From Streptomyces sp. DSM 15324 (lineage in GTDB: Bacteria; Actinomycetota; Actinomycetes; Streptomycetales; Streptomycetaceae), in the NCBI RefSeq assembly GCF_001514285.1, contig NZ_KQ949027.1, positions 186,001 through 250,000 on the forward strand: a stretch of DNA of 64,000 nt, given 5' to 3'. The translations under genes and the position numbers were made by a program. The stretch's first letter is position 1. Each line of letters begins with the position of its first letter. The notes beneath the pieces were generated by a model. The model did not search any database and was not told the origin of the DNA. It saw only the letters and a program-made list of their open reading frames with translations. Shown in pieces: positions 50,846 to 60,076 of the stretch.

Positions 50846-51889
50846 TCAGCTGTTGTCCCCCGGTGTCGCGGCGGCCTCGGTGTCGGAATCCGTCAGCGGC
50901 TCCAGTTCGCCCATGGTGTCGAGCCGGTAGAGCAGCACCAGAGCCGGGCCGACGAGCACGACGGCGATGACCGTGACGATCCCCAGCCAGCGCAGGGTGT
51001 GCGGGGCGCCCGCCCCTTGGGCCACGGTCATCGAGGTGGGCAGCAGGTAGGGCCGTTGCGCGAGGCCCCACGCGCCGACGCTCAGGGCGATGCTCGCCAC
51101 CGACGTGTACCGGGACCAGCCGTGGGAACGGCGCAGCAGAAGCAGCACCGTGGCCAGCCCGCAGAGCGCGGCGAGGACGACCAGCAGCAGACCCCAGCCT
51201 CCGGTGAGGCCGTCCCAGACGTACCGGGCGTCGTCGTGGGTGACGGGCAGGGCGATGAGCGCGAGGACGACGACGGCCGCGAACGCGAACAGCGCGCGCC
51301 ACCGGAAGTAGCCGACCAGGTCGTCGGCACCGAACCGCAGGGCGTCGGAGCAGAGGAACACCGCCCCCAGGAACGCGGTCGAGGCGATGGCCAGCAGACC
51401 CGCCATGACGGAGGTCGGATTGGCCCAGGCATCCGCGGAGGCGGGCGTGCCGACCGCGACCCGGCCGGAGGCGACACTGCCGAGCACCGCGCCGAGGAAG
51501 AACGGCGTCAGCAGCGACGACACGGCGAACACCGCGCCGTAGACGCGGCGTTGGGCGAGCCGGCGGGTCGGTTTGCGCAGGGCGAACCCGGCGCCGCGCA
51601 GCACCAGGCCCACCGCGGCGAGGACCAGGGGCAGCCACAGTGCGGTGAAGACGGCCTGGAACATGGTCGGGAAGCCGGTCCACATGATGACCAGCACGAA
51701 GATCAACCAGACGTTGTTGGTCTCCCAGACGGGTGCCATGGCGTGGTCGACGAGCCACCGGGGCCGTTTCCCGCGCTCCGCCCCGCCGGCCAGCAGGTCC
51801 CAGAAACCGGCGCCGTAGTCGGTGCCCCCGGCGCAGGCGTAGGCGGCGATGGCGAGCACCAGCACCCAGGCGATGCAATCGGCCATCAT
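50846..51889 (-). CDS. cydB: Cytochrome bd-type oxidase subunit II
   Basis: 347 residues, eight membrane segments. GGTDYGAGFWDLLAGG near the N-terminus, HAMAPVWETNNVWLIFVLVI and TPFFLGAVLGSVASGRV are family marks. The ATG overlaps the cydA stop by four bases. Confidence 0.92.
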   Translation of the reverse strand: MMADCIAWVLVLAIAAYACAGGTDYGAGFWDLLAGGAERGKRPRWLVDHAMAPVWETNNVWLIFVLVIMWTGFPTMFQAVFTALWLPLVLAAVGLVLRGAGFALRKPTRRLAQRRVYGAVFAVSSLLTPFFLGAVLGSVASGRVAVGTPASADAWANPTSVMAGLLAIASTAFLGAVFLCSDALRFGADDLVGYFRWRALFAFAAVVVLALIALPVTHDDARYVWDGLTGGWGLLLVVLAALCGLATVLLLLRRSHGWSRYTSVASIALSVGAWGLAQRPYLLPTSMTVAQGAGAPHTLRWLGIVTVIAVVLVGPALVLLYRLDTMGELEPLTDSDTEAAATPGDNS

Positions 51890-53367
51890 GACGCACCGTC
51901 CTCGGAGCCGTCCGAGCCGTGGCGGTGCCCGGCCTGGACGCCCGCCGGCTGAGGGCCTCTGGGCCCGTAGGGTGTGTCGGTCTCCGGGGGCAGTGAGCCA
52001 CGCGCGGCGGCTCGGCCCTCGTCGGCGGCGCGCCAGCGTGTCCGCATCTTCAGGAGGACCGCGAGGAACGAGCCGAGGACGGCCACGTACACCACGATCA
52101 CGATGCCGAGCATCGTCCACAGCCCCCCGGCACGGGTGGACGTCACGGCCTCGGAGACCCGCATGTGCTGGTAGACGATCCAGGGCTGGCGGCCGACCTC
52201 CGTGGTGATCCAGCCGCACTCCACCGTGACCAGGCAGGCGGCTCCCGCGACCGCGGCACAGCGGAAGAACCAGCGGCTGCGGGGCAGGTCCCGGTGGCGC
52301 AGCCGGCACCAGCCGTACCAGAGTGCGAGCAGGATCAGCAGGCTGCCGATGGTGACCATGATGTCGAAGGCCCAGTGGGCGATGGTGGCCTGGACGACGG
52401 TGGGGCGGTCGTCGGCCGGTACCGAGGTCAGCCCGGTCACCTTGGTGCTGGGCTTGAAGCCCGCGAGGATCGAGTCCAGCTGCGGGATCTTCAGACCGCC
52501 GGAGATCGTCCCGTTGCTGTTCAGCCGCCCGAAGATGTACTCGGGCACGTGGGTGTCGGTCTTCCAGACGAGCTCCGTGCCCGCGAACTTCACCGGCTGC
52601 TTGTGGAAGACGGCCCGGGCGGCGGAGTCGCCGAGCATGAACTGGACCGGGGTGAGGATCGCGGCCACGGTGAACGGCAGTGTGAAGCCCAGCCGGTGGT
52701 AGCGGTCGCGGCGCCCGCGCAGCCAGCCGACCGCGTACACGCCGGCGACCACGTAGCCGGCGGTGAGGAACATCGCCACCACGAAGTGCCAGTACTCCGG
52801 GCCGAAGATCGGTGTGAAGATCGCCTGCCGGACATCGACGTGGACGGGATCGCCCTGGGCGTCGAGTGAGAACCCCTGCGGCGTGTTCATCCAGGAGTTG
52901 GCCGCGATGATGCCGAACGCCCCCATCAGGGCCGTCAGCGGCAGCGGCACGGCCAGCCAGAAGTGCGTCCAGGGCTTGAGCCGGCGCCAGCCGTAGAGGT
53001 AGACCGCGATCAGAACGGCCTCCAGGAAGAACGCCCAGGCCTCGATCCCGAACCCCAGGCCGAACACATCACCCCAGCGGCCCAGCATCTTGGGCCACAG
53101 CAGCCCGAACTCGAAGGACAGCACGGTGCCGGTGACGACTCCGATCGCGAACTGGACCGCCATCACCGCCGACCAGCGCCGGGCGAGGGTCAGGGCGACG
53201 GCGTCGTTGCGCCGCAGCCCGCGGTGGTGCATCAGCAGGGTGATGAACGGCAGTGCCACACCGAACGGGACCAGCAGGATGTGCGAGGCGAGGGTGAAGG
53301 CCATCAGCTCGCGGGCCGGGAGCATTTGGGGCGGGGTGTTCGCCAGAAGGGCCGCTGTGCCGTTCAT
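51886..53367 (-). CDS. cydA: Cytochrome bd-type oxidase subunit I
   Basis: 493 residues, nine membrane segments. Oxidises quinol and reduces O2 to water without proton pumping. Heme ligands: His in FTLASHILLVPFGV, His in FGPEYWHFVVAMFLT (or adjacent) and Met; Q-loop is short; VECGWITTEVGRQPWIVYQH is the conserved Glu-Val-Gly-Arg-Gln-Pro-Trp motif, in the cyanide-insensitive (CIO) style. Upstream is NDH-2 on the same strand, 104 bp away. Confidence 0.93.
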   Translation of the reverse strand: MNGTAALLANTPPQMLPARELMAFTLASHILLVPFGVALPFITLLMHHRGLRRNDAVALTLARRWSAVMAVQFAIGVVTGTVLSFEFGLLWPKMLGRWGDVFGLGFGIEAWAFFLEAVLIAVYLYGWRRLKPWTHFWLAVPLPLTALMGAFGIIAANSWMNTPQGFSLDAQGDPVHVDVRQAIFTPIFGPEYWHFVVAMFLTAGYVVAGVYAVGWLRGRRDRYHRLGFTLPFTVAAILTPVQFMLGDSAARAVFHKQPVKFAGTELVWKTDTHVPEYIFGRLNSNGTISGGLKIPQLDSILAGFKPSTKVTGLTSVPADDRPTVVQATIAHWAFDIMVTIGSLLILLALWYGWCRLRHRDLPRSRWFFRCAAVAGAACLVTVECGWITTEVGRQPWIVYQHMRVSEAVTSTRAGGLWTMLGIVIVVYVAVLGSFLAVLLKMRTRWRAADEGRAAARGSLPPETDTPYGPRGPQPAGVQAGHRHGSDGSEDGAS

Positions 53368-53471
53368 GTGCGCCTCGAAGGTCTGCCCCGCGTGATGCGG
53401 GGGCGGGGAAGGGGCAGGAGCAGGAGCAGGCAGGGGGAGGGGGACGGGAGGGCTGTCGGGGGGCGCCTCGG

Positions 53472-54800
53472 TCAGGAAGGCCGAGAGGGTTCCTGCCGCC
53501 TCGGCTCGGCGCCGCCCTCGGAGGAGACGAAGGCCCGCTCGCGTCGCGCACCGGTGGCGAAGGTGACGGCCCAGCTGGGCACCGCCCCCAGCCTGCTGCG
53601 GAATCCGGTCAGGAAGGCCGGATGGATGAAGAGCCGGACGAACCAGCCGAGCGCGCCCGACAGATGCGGCGGGCCGACCTTGACGACGGCCCGTCCGCGG
53701 CAGATGTACGCGGCGCTGCCGAGGTCGCGGTACCTGAAGGGCTTCGGCTGCTTCGTCCTGCCCTCCACCGCGTGACGCACGGCCCGGCCGGCGTACGCGC
53801 CCGACTGCACGGCGACCTCGGCCAGGCCCGGCAGCCGGTTCAGGCTCATCACATCACCCGTGACCCGGATCTCCGGATGACCGGCGAGGGTGAGGTCGGG
53901 CTGTACGGCGATGCGCCCGGCCCGGTCCTGCTCCGCACCGGTGGCCCGGGCCGGCGCCGCGGCGATCGGAGGTGCCTCGACCCCGGCCGTCCACAGCACG
54001 GTGCGGGCGGTGAACCGGGAGACCGTGCCCGCGTGGTCCCGCACCGTCCGGCCGTGCGCGTCCATGTCGGTGACGATCGTGCCCAGGTGCAGCTCCACGC
54101 CGAGATCCCGCAGGGTCCGGGCGGCGCGACGGGCCAGGGGAGGGCCGAACGCGCCCAGCACCTCGTCCGAGCCCTCGAAGAGCAGCACCCTCGCCCGCTC
54201 GGAGTCGATCGTCCGGAACTCCCGGTCGAGGGTGTGACCGGCGATCTCCCTGATCCGACCGGCGAGTTCCACGCCCGTCGGTCCACCGCCGACCAGCGCG
54301 AAGGTGAGCCACTGCTGCCGTTCCTCCGCGTCCTCGGCGGTTTCGGCCATCTCGAACGCCTCGTAGAGCCGTCGGCGGATGTCCAGCGCGTCGTCGAGGG
54401 TCTTCATACCGGGGGCGTACGCGGCGAACTCGTCGTGTCCGACGTACGACTGACGCATACCGACCGCGACGATCAGATCGTCGTAGGGCAGCGCGAACGC
54501 ACTGCCGTCGGGCCGCCGGGCGTGGACCAGGCGGGCCCGGACATCGATGTCGGTGGCCTCGGCGAGCAGGCAGTCCGCGTTGTGGTGGCGGCGCAGGACC
54601 TTGCGCAGAGGCTGGGCGATCTGCCCCTCGGACAGGATTCCGGAGGCGCACTGGTAGAGCAGCGGCTGGAAGAGGTGGTGGGCCCGGCGGTCGACCACGG
54701 TCACGGCGACCGGTGAGTGAGGCAGGGCGCGCGCGGCGAACAGCCCGGCGAAGCCCCCACCGATGATCACCACCCGGCGGGGCGCGACGTGATCATCCAT
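53472..54800 (-). CDS. ndh: Type II NADH dehydrogenase (NDH-2)
   Basis: 442 residues. Transfers electrons from NADH to quinone without pumping. RRVVIIGGGFAGLFAARAL (FAD), HLFQPLLYQCASGILSEGQI, ALVGGGPTGVELAGRIREIA (NADH) and RVTGDVMSLNRLPGLAEVAV. The basic C-terminal segment with GWFVRLFIHPAFLTGFRSRL is the membrane-attachment part. 5 bp after the SDR gene; upstream of cydA, so its quinol feeds the oxidase. Confidence 0.92.
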   Translation of the reverse strand: MDDHVAPRRVVIIGGGFAGLFAARALPHSPVAVTVVDRRAHHLFQPLLYQCASGILSEGQIAQPLRKVLRRHHNADCLLAEATDIDVRARLVHARRPDGSAFALPYDDLIVAVGMRQSYVGHDEFAAYAPGMKTLDDALDIRRRLYEAFEMAETAEDAEERQQWLTFALVGGGPTGVELAGRIREIAGHTLDREFRTIDSERARVLLFEGSDEVLGAFGPPLARRAARTLRDLGVELHLGTIVTDMDAHGRTVRDHAGTVSRFTARTVLWTAGVEAPPIAAAPARATGAEQDRAGRIAVQPDLTLAGHPEIRVTGDVMSLNRLPGLAEVAVQSGAYAGRAVRHAVEGRTKQPKPFRYRDLGSAAYICRGRAVVKVGPPHLSGALGWFVRLFIHPAFLTGFRSRLGAVPSWAVTFATGARRERAFVSSEGGAEPRRQEPSRPS

Positions 54801-54805
54801 CGGGA

Positions 54806-55645
54806 TCAGCCTCCGGTGGCGAAGCCGGGGAAGAGCGTCATGCCGCCGTCGACGTAGAGGGTGGTGCCGACGACGTAGTCGAGCAGGTCCGACGCCATGG
54901 CGACGACGGCGTTGGCGATGTCCTCGGGGTCGCCCACGCGCTTGTACGGGATGAGGCGCAGCAGGTCGGCCTCGGCCTCGGGGGTGGACCAGGCGTCGCG
55001 GTTGATCGGGGTGCGGATGGCGCCGGGGGCGACGGCGTTGACCCTGATCCGCTCGGGGGCCAGCTCCTGGGCAAGGGTCTGCATCAGCATGGACACACCG
55101 CCCTTGGAGGAGGCGTAGTTCACGTGCCCCGTCCAGGGGATGACCTGGTGGACCGAGCTCATGCAGATGATCTTCCCGGCCGACCGCGACACCTCCTCGA
55201 CCACGCCGCGTCGCCGGAACTCCTTGACGGCCTCCCGGGCACACAGGAACTGGCCAGTCAGATTGACGTCGATGACCTTCTGCCACTGGGCGAGCGTCAT
55301 CTCGGTGACGGGCGAGTCCCGTTGCAGGCCGGCGTTGGCCACCATGATGTCGATGGTGCCGAACTCCTCGACCATCCGCGCGACCATGGCGACCACCTGG
55401 TCCTCGTCGGACACGTCGGCCTCGTGGGCGTAGGCGCGGACCCCGAAGCCCTGGATCTGCCCCACGACCTTCTCGGCCTCGTCCGCGCCGGCGACGTAGT
55501 TCACCACGACGTCCGCCCCGGCCCGGCCCAGGGCCACGGCGGTCGCCAGGCCGATACCCGAGTTGGCGCCGGTCACCAGGGCCTTCTGCCCCCGGAGAAG
55601 GGGCCCGGACACGGTGTGCCGGCTCTCGTCGGCCGTTCCTGCCAT
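54806..55645 (-). CDS. SDR, glucose 1-dehydrogenase-like
   Basis: 279 residues. TGANSGIGLATAVALGRAGA (cofactor), NAGLQRD, and the catalytic Ser/Tyr/Lys in MSSVHQVIPWTGHVNYASSK. Ends FPGFATGG, typical of the glucose 1-dehydrogenase group. No acidic/basic residue pattern clearly fixes NAD over NADP. ATG 55645 after GAAGGAGA. First gene of the SDR-ndh-cydA-cydB unit. Confidence 0.88.
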   Translation of the reverse strand: MAGTADESRHTVSGPLLRGQKALVTGANSGIGLATAVALGRAGADVVVNYVAGADEAEKVVGQIQGFGVRAYAHEADVSDEDQVVAMVARMVEEFGTIDIMVANAGLQRDSPVTEMTLAQWQKVIDVNLTGQFLCAREAVKEFRRRGVVEEVSRSAGKIICMSSVHQVIPWTGHVNYASSKGGVSMLMQTLAQELAPERIRVNAVAPGAIRTPINRDAWSTPEAEADLLRLIPYKRVGDPEDIANAVVAMASDLLDYVVGTTLYVDGGMTLFPGFATGG

Positions 55646-56125
55646 CACGGTCTCTCCTTCGCTGTATGTCGGACGGCACGCACGCCGCGAGCGGGCGACG
55701 CGCAGAGGCCGGGAGACGGGCCGGTCAGGCCACAACGGATGCAGGAGGGAACTGGTCCGGACACATGAGCCGTCGCAGCCCGGCGTTCCGACCAAAGCAT
55801 CCTGCGCCGGGGGCGGGACAGAACGGCACGCTGCCCAGCCGTATTCAGCCGGGCATGTCACACGCCTGGGCTATGAGCCGTCGCGACGATTTTCCCTGCG
55901 GCCCGCGGCCGGCACATGGTCTGCCCCGCCTGGCGGGCGAATGCGAACAGCGTGCCCAGGAAATCGCCGTCCCGGGCGGTCCGCTTCCGCGGAATCGACA
56001 GCGTCTGCCGAGTTGCCGCCCGACCGGGCCCGTGTGGTGATGGCTCAGGGAAGGGCCGCGACTTCGGACCTGCCCGCACCCGAGTACGGCTCCGGTGCCG
56101 CCATGGAAGCTGATGGAGGACAGGA
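55646..56125. other. 480-bp divergent gap
   Basis: Between the SDR unit and the membrane-protein gene. Only short GC-driven frames. ATGAGCCGTCGC occurs twice (55,766; 55,871). Promoters for both directions should be here, but none is clear. Confidence 0.5.
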
Positions 56126-58180
56126 ATGGCGAGGCGACTGGCCCAGGCTGCTCCGGCCACGGGCGGGCGGAGCAGCGTACTGAAGATCATTGCCGCGCTG
56201 GGGATGGTGCTGGTCGTCCAGTCCTTGTTCGCGTTGAGCCTGGTCAGCGCCCAGCAGCTCCTGGTGCCACGGAACATGCCCTTCGGTGTGGCCGGGCCGC
56301 CCTCGCCTGTGGTCGCCGCGGTGGCATCACGAGCAGGGCTCGACCTGACCTCCTATCCGAACACGTCGGCGGTGATGGACGCGGTCGATCAGGGCGAGCT
56401 GTACGGCGCGTACATCGGCAGCGGTTCGTCCGACACCTTGGTCGTGGTCCCCGCGAAGAGTTTCTTCGCCCAGACCGAGCTGGAGCCGGCGTTCCTGGAC
56501 GCGGCGCACAAGCTGGGACAACCGGTCACCGTGAAGACGGTCAAGCCGCTCACCTCCAGTGACCCGGTGGGCGCAGTGACGTCGCTGCTGCTGATTCCTT
56601 TGCTGATCGGCGGTTATCTGGCCGCCGTGCTGGTCTTCAAGGCAGCCCACGGAGTCGCCGCAGCGCCGTGGCGGGCGGCCATCCTGGTCGGATACGCCCT
56701 GGTGGGCGCGCTGTTGACCGACCTGATCGCCGGACCGGGGATCGGCGCGTACTCCAGCAGTCACTTCTGGCCGCTGCTGCCGTGCTTCTGGCTCATCACC
56801 TCCGCGGTGGCCTTGGCGGCCGCCGGGATCCAGGCGCTGGTGGGGAAACTGGGCACGCTGGTGGTGGCGTTGCTGTTCATCATCATCGGCGGTCCACCGG
56901 CCGGTGGACTGGGCACGTACCTGCTGCCGGTCTACTGGCGCAACATCGGCGTGGTCCTCCCGCCGCAGAGCGCGGCCACGCTGATCAACCACGTGCTCTA
57001 CTTCGACGGCAACGACATCAGCACCCCCTTGACCGTGCTGCTCGGGTACGCCTGTGCCGGAATGGCCGTCATCGGATGGTACGGCCGTATCCGACCGGGC
57101 AGGTCGGCCGCCGCAGCAGGCAGCCCGGAGCCCCGGGCATCGGAGCCGGGGTCCCCTGCGGCGCGTGCCTCCCGTCACCGACGGGCCGTGATCGGCATGC
57201 TCGTCGCGCTGGGCGTCTGCGCCGTCGTGCAATGCCTGTTCTCCACCACCTACATGATCGCCTCGCATGCTCCCAAGGCCACCAACCTGCCCTTCGGCGC
57301 GGTCGGATCCTCTCCCGTCCTGGCGGCGGCCGAGAAGGACATCTCGCTGAAGGTCACCCGGTATGCGGACGAAGCGGCGGTGAAGTCCGCCATCGACCAC
57401 GCCCGCATCTACGGTGCGCTGGTCACGTCGGGCGGACAGAACACCCTCATCGTGGCGCCGTCCATGAGCGACCTGGCACCGCTCGATCTCGCGGTCCGGT
57501 TCGAACAGGCGGCCCGGAGCACCGGGCAGAAGCTGACGGTGCAGCAGTACACCCCGCTCCCGCTGGCGGCGAAGGACCCGTTCGGCCTGGTCCAGGGACT
57601 CATGCTCGTCCCCCTGCTCATCGGCGGCTACATGAGCTCGACCCTGCTCATGACCGCCACCGGGAAAGCGGCAGGCCGCTGGCGCGCCGCCCAACTCGCC
57701 GGGTTCGCCGTCGTCAGCGGCCTGGTCGTCGACCTGATCGTCTGCTACTGGCTCGAAGGATTCCCCAGCAGCAAGTTCTGGATCACCTGGCCCATCTGCT
57801 CGCTGATCGTCGCCGTGGTCGCCTTCGTCGCCGCGATCCTGCAGAAACTGCTCGGGCCCATCGGCACCCTCCTGACGGTCGTCGTGATCATGCTGTTCGG
57901 CAACCCGTCCTCGGGCGGCGCGAACGGGGTGCCGTACCTGCCTGCGTTCTGGCGTGACATCGGGCCCTACCTGCCACCCCGCAACGGCTACCTTCTCCTC
58001 CACCGCACCATCTACTTCGACGGCCACGGAACCAGCCAGTCGCTGATCAACCTGCTCATCTATCTCGGCGTCGCCGCGGCAGTCCTCATCGTGCTCGACC
58101 TGCGCCGCGCCGAGGCGAAGGTGCCCACGGACGCCACCGAGGCCGCGGCCGTGTCCGTCCCGATCGGAGCCGTGCCGTGA
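56126..58180 (+). CDS. Two-fold repeated ABC-2/DUF3533-like membrane protein
   Basis: 684 residues built from two similar halves of about 330. Each has a first membrane segment (VLKIIAALGMVLVVQSLFAL; AVIGMLVALGVCAVVQCLF), an outside domain (NMPFGVAGPPSP / NLPFGAVGSSPV; ELYGAYIGSGSSDTLVVVPA / RIYGALVTSGGQNTLIVAPS) and five more membrane segments ending GNDISTPL / GHGTSQSL. The plan is that of YhgE/Pip-like and DUF3533 ABC-2-type proteins, usually single copy with a partner. Function unknown. Confidence 0.8.
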   Translation: MARRLAQAAPATGGRSSVLKIIAALGMVLVVQSLFALSLVSAQQLLVPRNMPFGVAGPPSPVVAAVASRAGLDLTSYPNTSAVMDAVDQGELYGAYIGSGSSDTLVVVPAKSFFAQTELEPAFLDAAHKLGQPVTVKTVKPLTSSDPVGAVTSLLLIPLLIGGYLAAVLVFKAAHGVAAAPWRAAILVGYALVGALLTDLIAGPGIGAYSSSHFWPLLPCFWLITSAVALAAAGIQALVGKLGTLVVALLFIIIGGPPAGGLGTYLLPVYWRNIGVVLPPQSAATLINHVLYFDGNDISTPLTVLLGYACAGMAVIGWYGRIRPGRSAAAAGSPEPRASEPGSPAARASRHRRAVIGMLVALGVCAVVQCLFSTTYMIASHAPKATNLPFGAVGSSPVLAAAEKDISLKVTRYADEAAVKSAIDHARIYGALVTSGGQNTLIVAPSMSDLAPLDLAVRFEQAARSTGQKLTVQQYTPLPLAAKDPFGLVQGLMLVPLLIGGYMSSTLLMTATGKAAGRWRAAQLAGFAVVSGLVVDLIVCYWLEGFPSSKFWITWPICSLIVAVVAFVAAILQKLLGPIGTLLTVVVIMLFGNPSSGGANGVPYLPAFWRDIGPYLPPRNGYLLLHRTIYFDGHGTSQSLINLLIYLGVAAAVLIVLDLRRAEAKVPTDATEAAAVSVPIGAVP

Positions 58181-58302
58181 GGACTCCGCTTCCGCATCGG
58201 GCATGACGCGCTCGCTGGGTCCCGGCTACGGCCTGGACCCGACGACGACCAGGTCGAACCGTTCGAAGACCCGGCGCCGGCACAGCTGCTGACTGACGGT
58301 GG

Positions 58303-58425
58303 GTTACCCGGCTGGAGAAGTTGGCTTGGGCCGACGAGAACGCCACCGGCCTGATCTGCTGGCGGTGCGGCTACGTCCACCTCTTCGCCACCAAGGACAT
58401 CAAGCCCTACCGAGCGGACAAGTAA
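58303..58425 (+). pseudogene. Fragment with zinc-ribbon-like CxxC
   Basis: VTRLEKLAWADENATGLICW-RCGYVHLFATKDIKPYRADK-stop, 40 codons without any usual start codon. Only one CxxC. I do not recognise the parent gene. Confidence 0.45.
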
Positions 58426-58547
58426 TGGATCACGCGCGGCGCCTGACACCAGCGGCTGACACCCGCAAGCGCGAACGGCAGCAGTCGAAACCGGACCCCA
58501 TTGAACGAAGACCCGAGGCACAGAGGCGGTTGGTCGACGTTGGTAGA

Positions 58548-58668
58548 CCCCTGTCAAGCCAAGGCTTTCGATGGAGTCTGCGACTCGGCGTAGAAGAACG
58601 GGCACGTCATCTTGCCCGGCTCCCGCCGGGTTGGACTGGGAGAAGTGTTCGACCGTCCACGATTCCAT
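58548..58668 (-). pseudogene. N-terminal fragment of a small Streptomyces protein
   Basis: MESWTVEHFSQSNPAGAGQD-DVPVLLRRVADSIESLG, after which coding sense is lost. It resembles a common small conserved Streptomyces protein that continues with an acidic C-terminus; that part is missing. The rest of 58,181-58,990 holds no gene I can support. Confidence 0.55.
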
Positions 58669-58990
58669 GCGCTCATGACCGCGCAACAGCTGACCGTCAC
58701 GATGTCCCGTATCGGTGGGCCGGCCCCGCGGTTCGGTGCAGCAGCGAGAAACAGCAACCGCGCCGACCTCAGGTGACCGGCGCAAGCCGCCAGCAACCCC
58801 GAGTCCTCGGGCCGAGTCACTGTGCGTCCCACAGGCGGGAACTCACGGGCACCGGGGCACGAAGCGGACGGCATGGCCGCACTGCCCCAAGCCGGGGAAC
58901 CGGCAGCTCGGGCCCCTGAGACTCCGCCGGCCTCTCAACCTGGCCGGCAAGATGCCACGGTTGCCCGGGCTCCACCACGAGGAGCTGCGC

Positions 58991-59749
58991 CTAAGTCCCT
59001 ACCCGAAGCACCGTGGAATCCAGCTGCCGTATTTCCTTCAATTCGACGTGCTGAGGTGTGCCTCCGGCTACCTCGACAGAGAAGACGGCTTCAAACGGAT
59101 TCCCCTGAGCAACGATGTCTCGGGTGAGGATCTCCAAGCTGGCGAGGAGGCGCGCCGCTGCACTCGTACCAAACCCGAAGCTTCCGGCAAGGATGACGAC
59201 GTTTCGCTCCCGATCGAAAGGATTAGTCGCTCGAATGAGTATGCCTTGATCGACGACAAGTTGATCATCCGAGTTCATGACGCATCGCATGACGTTGCCT
59301 GTCACGGAATCATAGATATTTGCATCATGCGTCTCGGCTGAACCAAAGGTGAACGTCACGGGCAATCGCTGCATGACTTCGGCAGTTATTCGGTTGGAGT
59401 GCGGTCCGCCGACGAGCACGAGGTTGCCTTGACGCTCAAGTCCTGTGAGTTGATGGCTCGGCGTAATAGGAAGCTGGTCAACTCCCGCTCGCTTCAATTG
59501 TTGTCGAAGTTCATTCAGGGCCAACACATCCCCAACGCCGACGAGTCCTGATCGCTCCCAAATATAATGTTCTTCTTTGATGAAGATCGACGTCACAACC
59601 CTGAGGTCACTGGTGGCGAACGGCTTCCAGAAGCCTCGAATACTACGAAAGCGCCACAAGTCGCTCAGCCGGTCGAATGACCAGCCGGCCACAAAGGCGA
59701 TTGCAGCGGAAGCGAGGTTGACAACGAGATCTTGGAGGCTGCTGCTCAT
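58991..59749 (-). CDS. Unknown membrane-anchored protein, AT-rich for this region
   Basis: 252 residues from ATG 59749 (MSSSLQDLVVNLASAAIAFV): one N-terminal membrane segment, then a soluble cytosolic domain. Striking pieces are GNLVLVGGPHSNRITAEVMQ, ILIRATNPFDRERNVVILAG and SFGFGTSAAARLLASLEILT, which look like a Rossmann-type nucleotide or sugar site. I cannot name the family. The base composition is clearly lower in GC than all neighbours, with codons such as ATA and AAT, so it came from elsewhere. It ends the island before the right repeat. Confidence 0.65.
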   Translation of the reverse strand: MSSSLQDLVVNLASAAIAFVAGWSFDRLSDLWRFRSIRGFWKPFATSDLRVVTSIFIKEEHYIWERSGLVGVGDVLALNELRQQLKRAGVDQLPITPSHQLTGLERQGNLVLVGGPHSNRITAEVMQRLPVTFTFGSAETHDANIYDSVTGNVMRCVMNSDDQLVVDQGILIRATNPFDRERNVVILAGSFGFGTSAAARLLASLEILTRDIVAQGNPFEAVFSVEVAGGTPQHVELKEIRQLDSTVLRVGT

Positions 59750-60076
59750 CCAGAGGGACTCCGATCGAGGCGAGGTTGTGAGCGTGTCGCTCCGTGCTTC
59801 CTCCCCCTGCTGACCGGCGATTTCACCGGACAGGATGCTGAACTGTTGCGTATTTTTCCTCCGCCACGTCGTGTCACTTCTTCGCCCCAGCCACACCCTC
59901 GCAACAGGAGCCAGCCGCCCATGAAGGCAGGTGAACGGAGCTGTTGCGTCAACCATCGACCCTGACAACGCCAGCTGACATCAATGACGTTGCACGCGGG
60001 CGGCCTTGAGTGAACGTTCACGCTCCCCCGACAGCACCACGAGGGCGGTATGCGGGCCGCGGCATCGAACTCCTCG

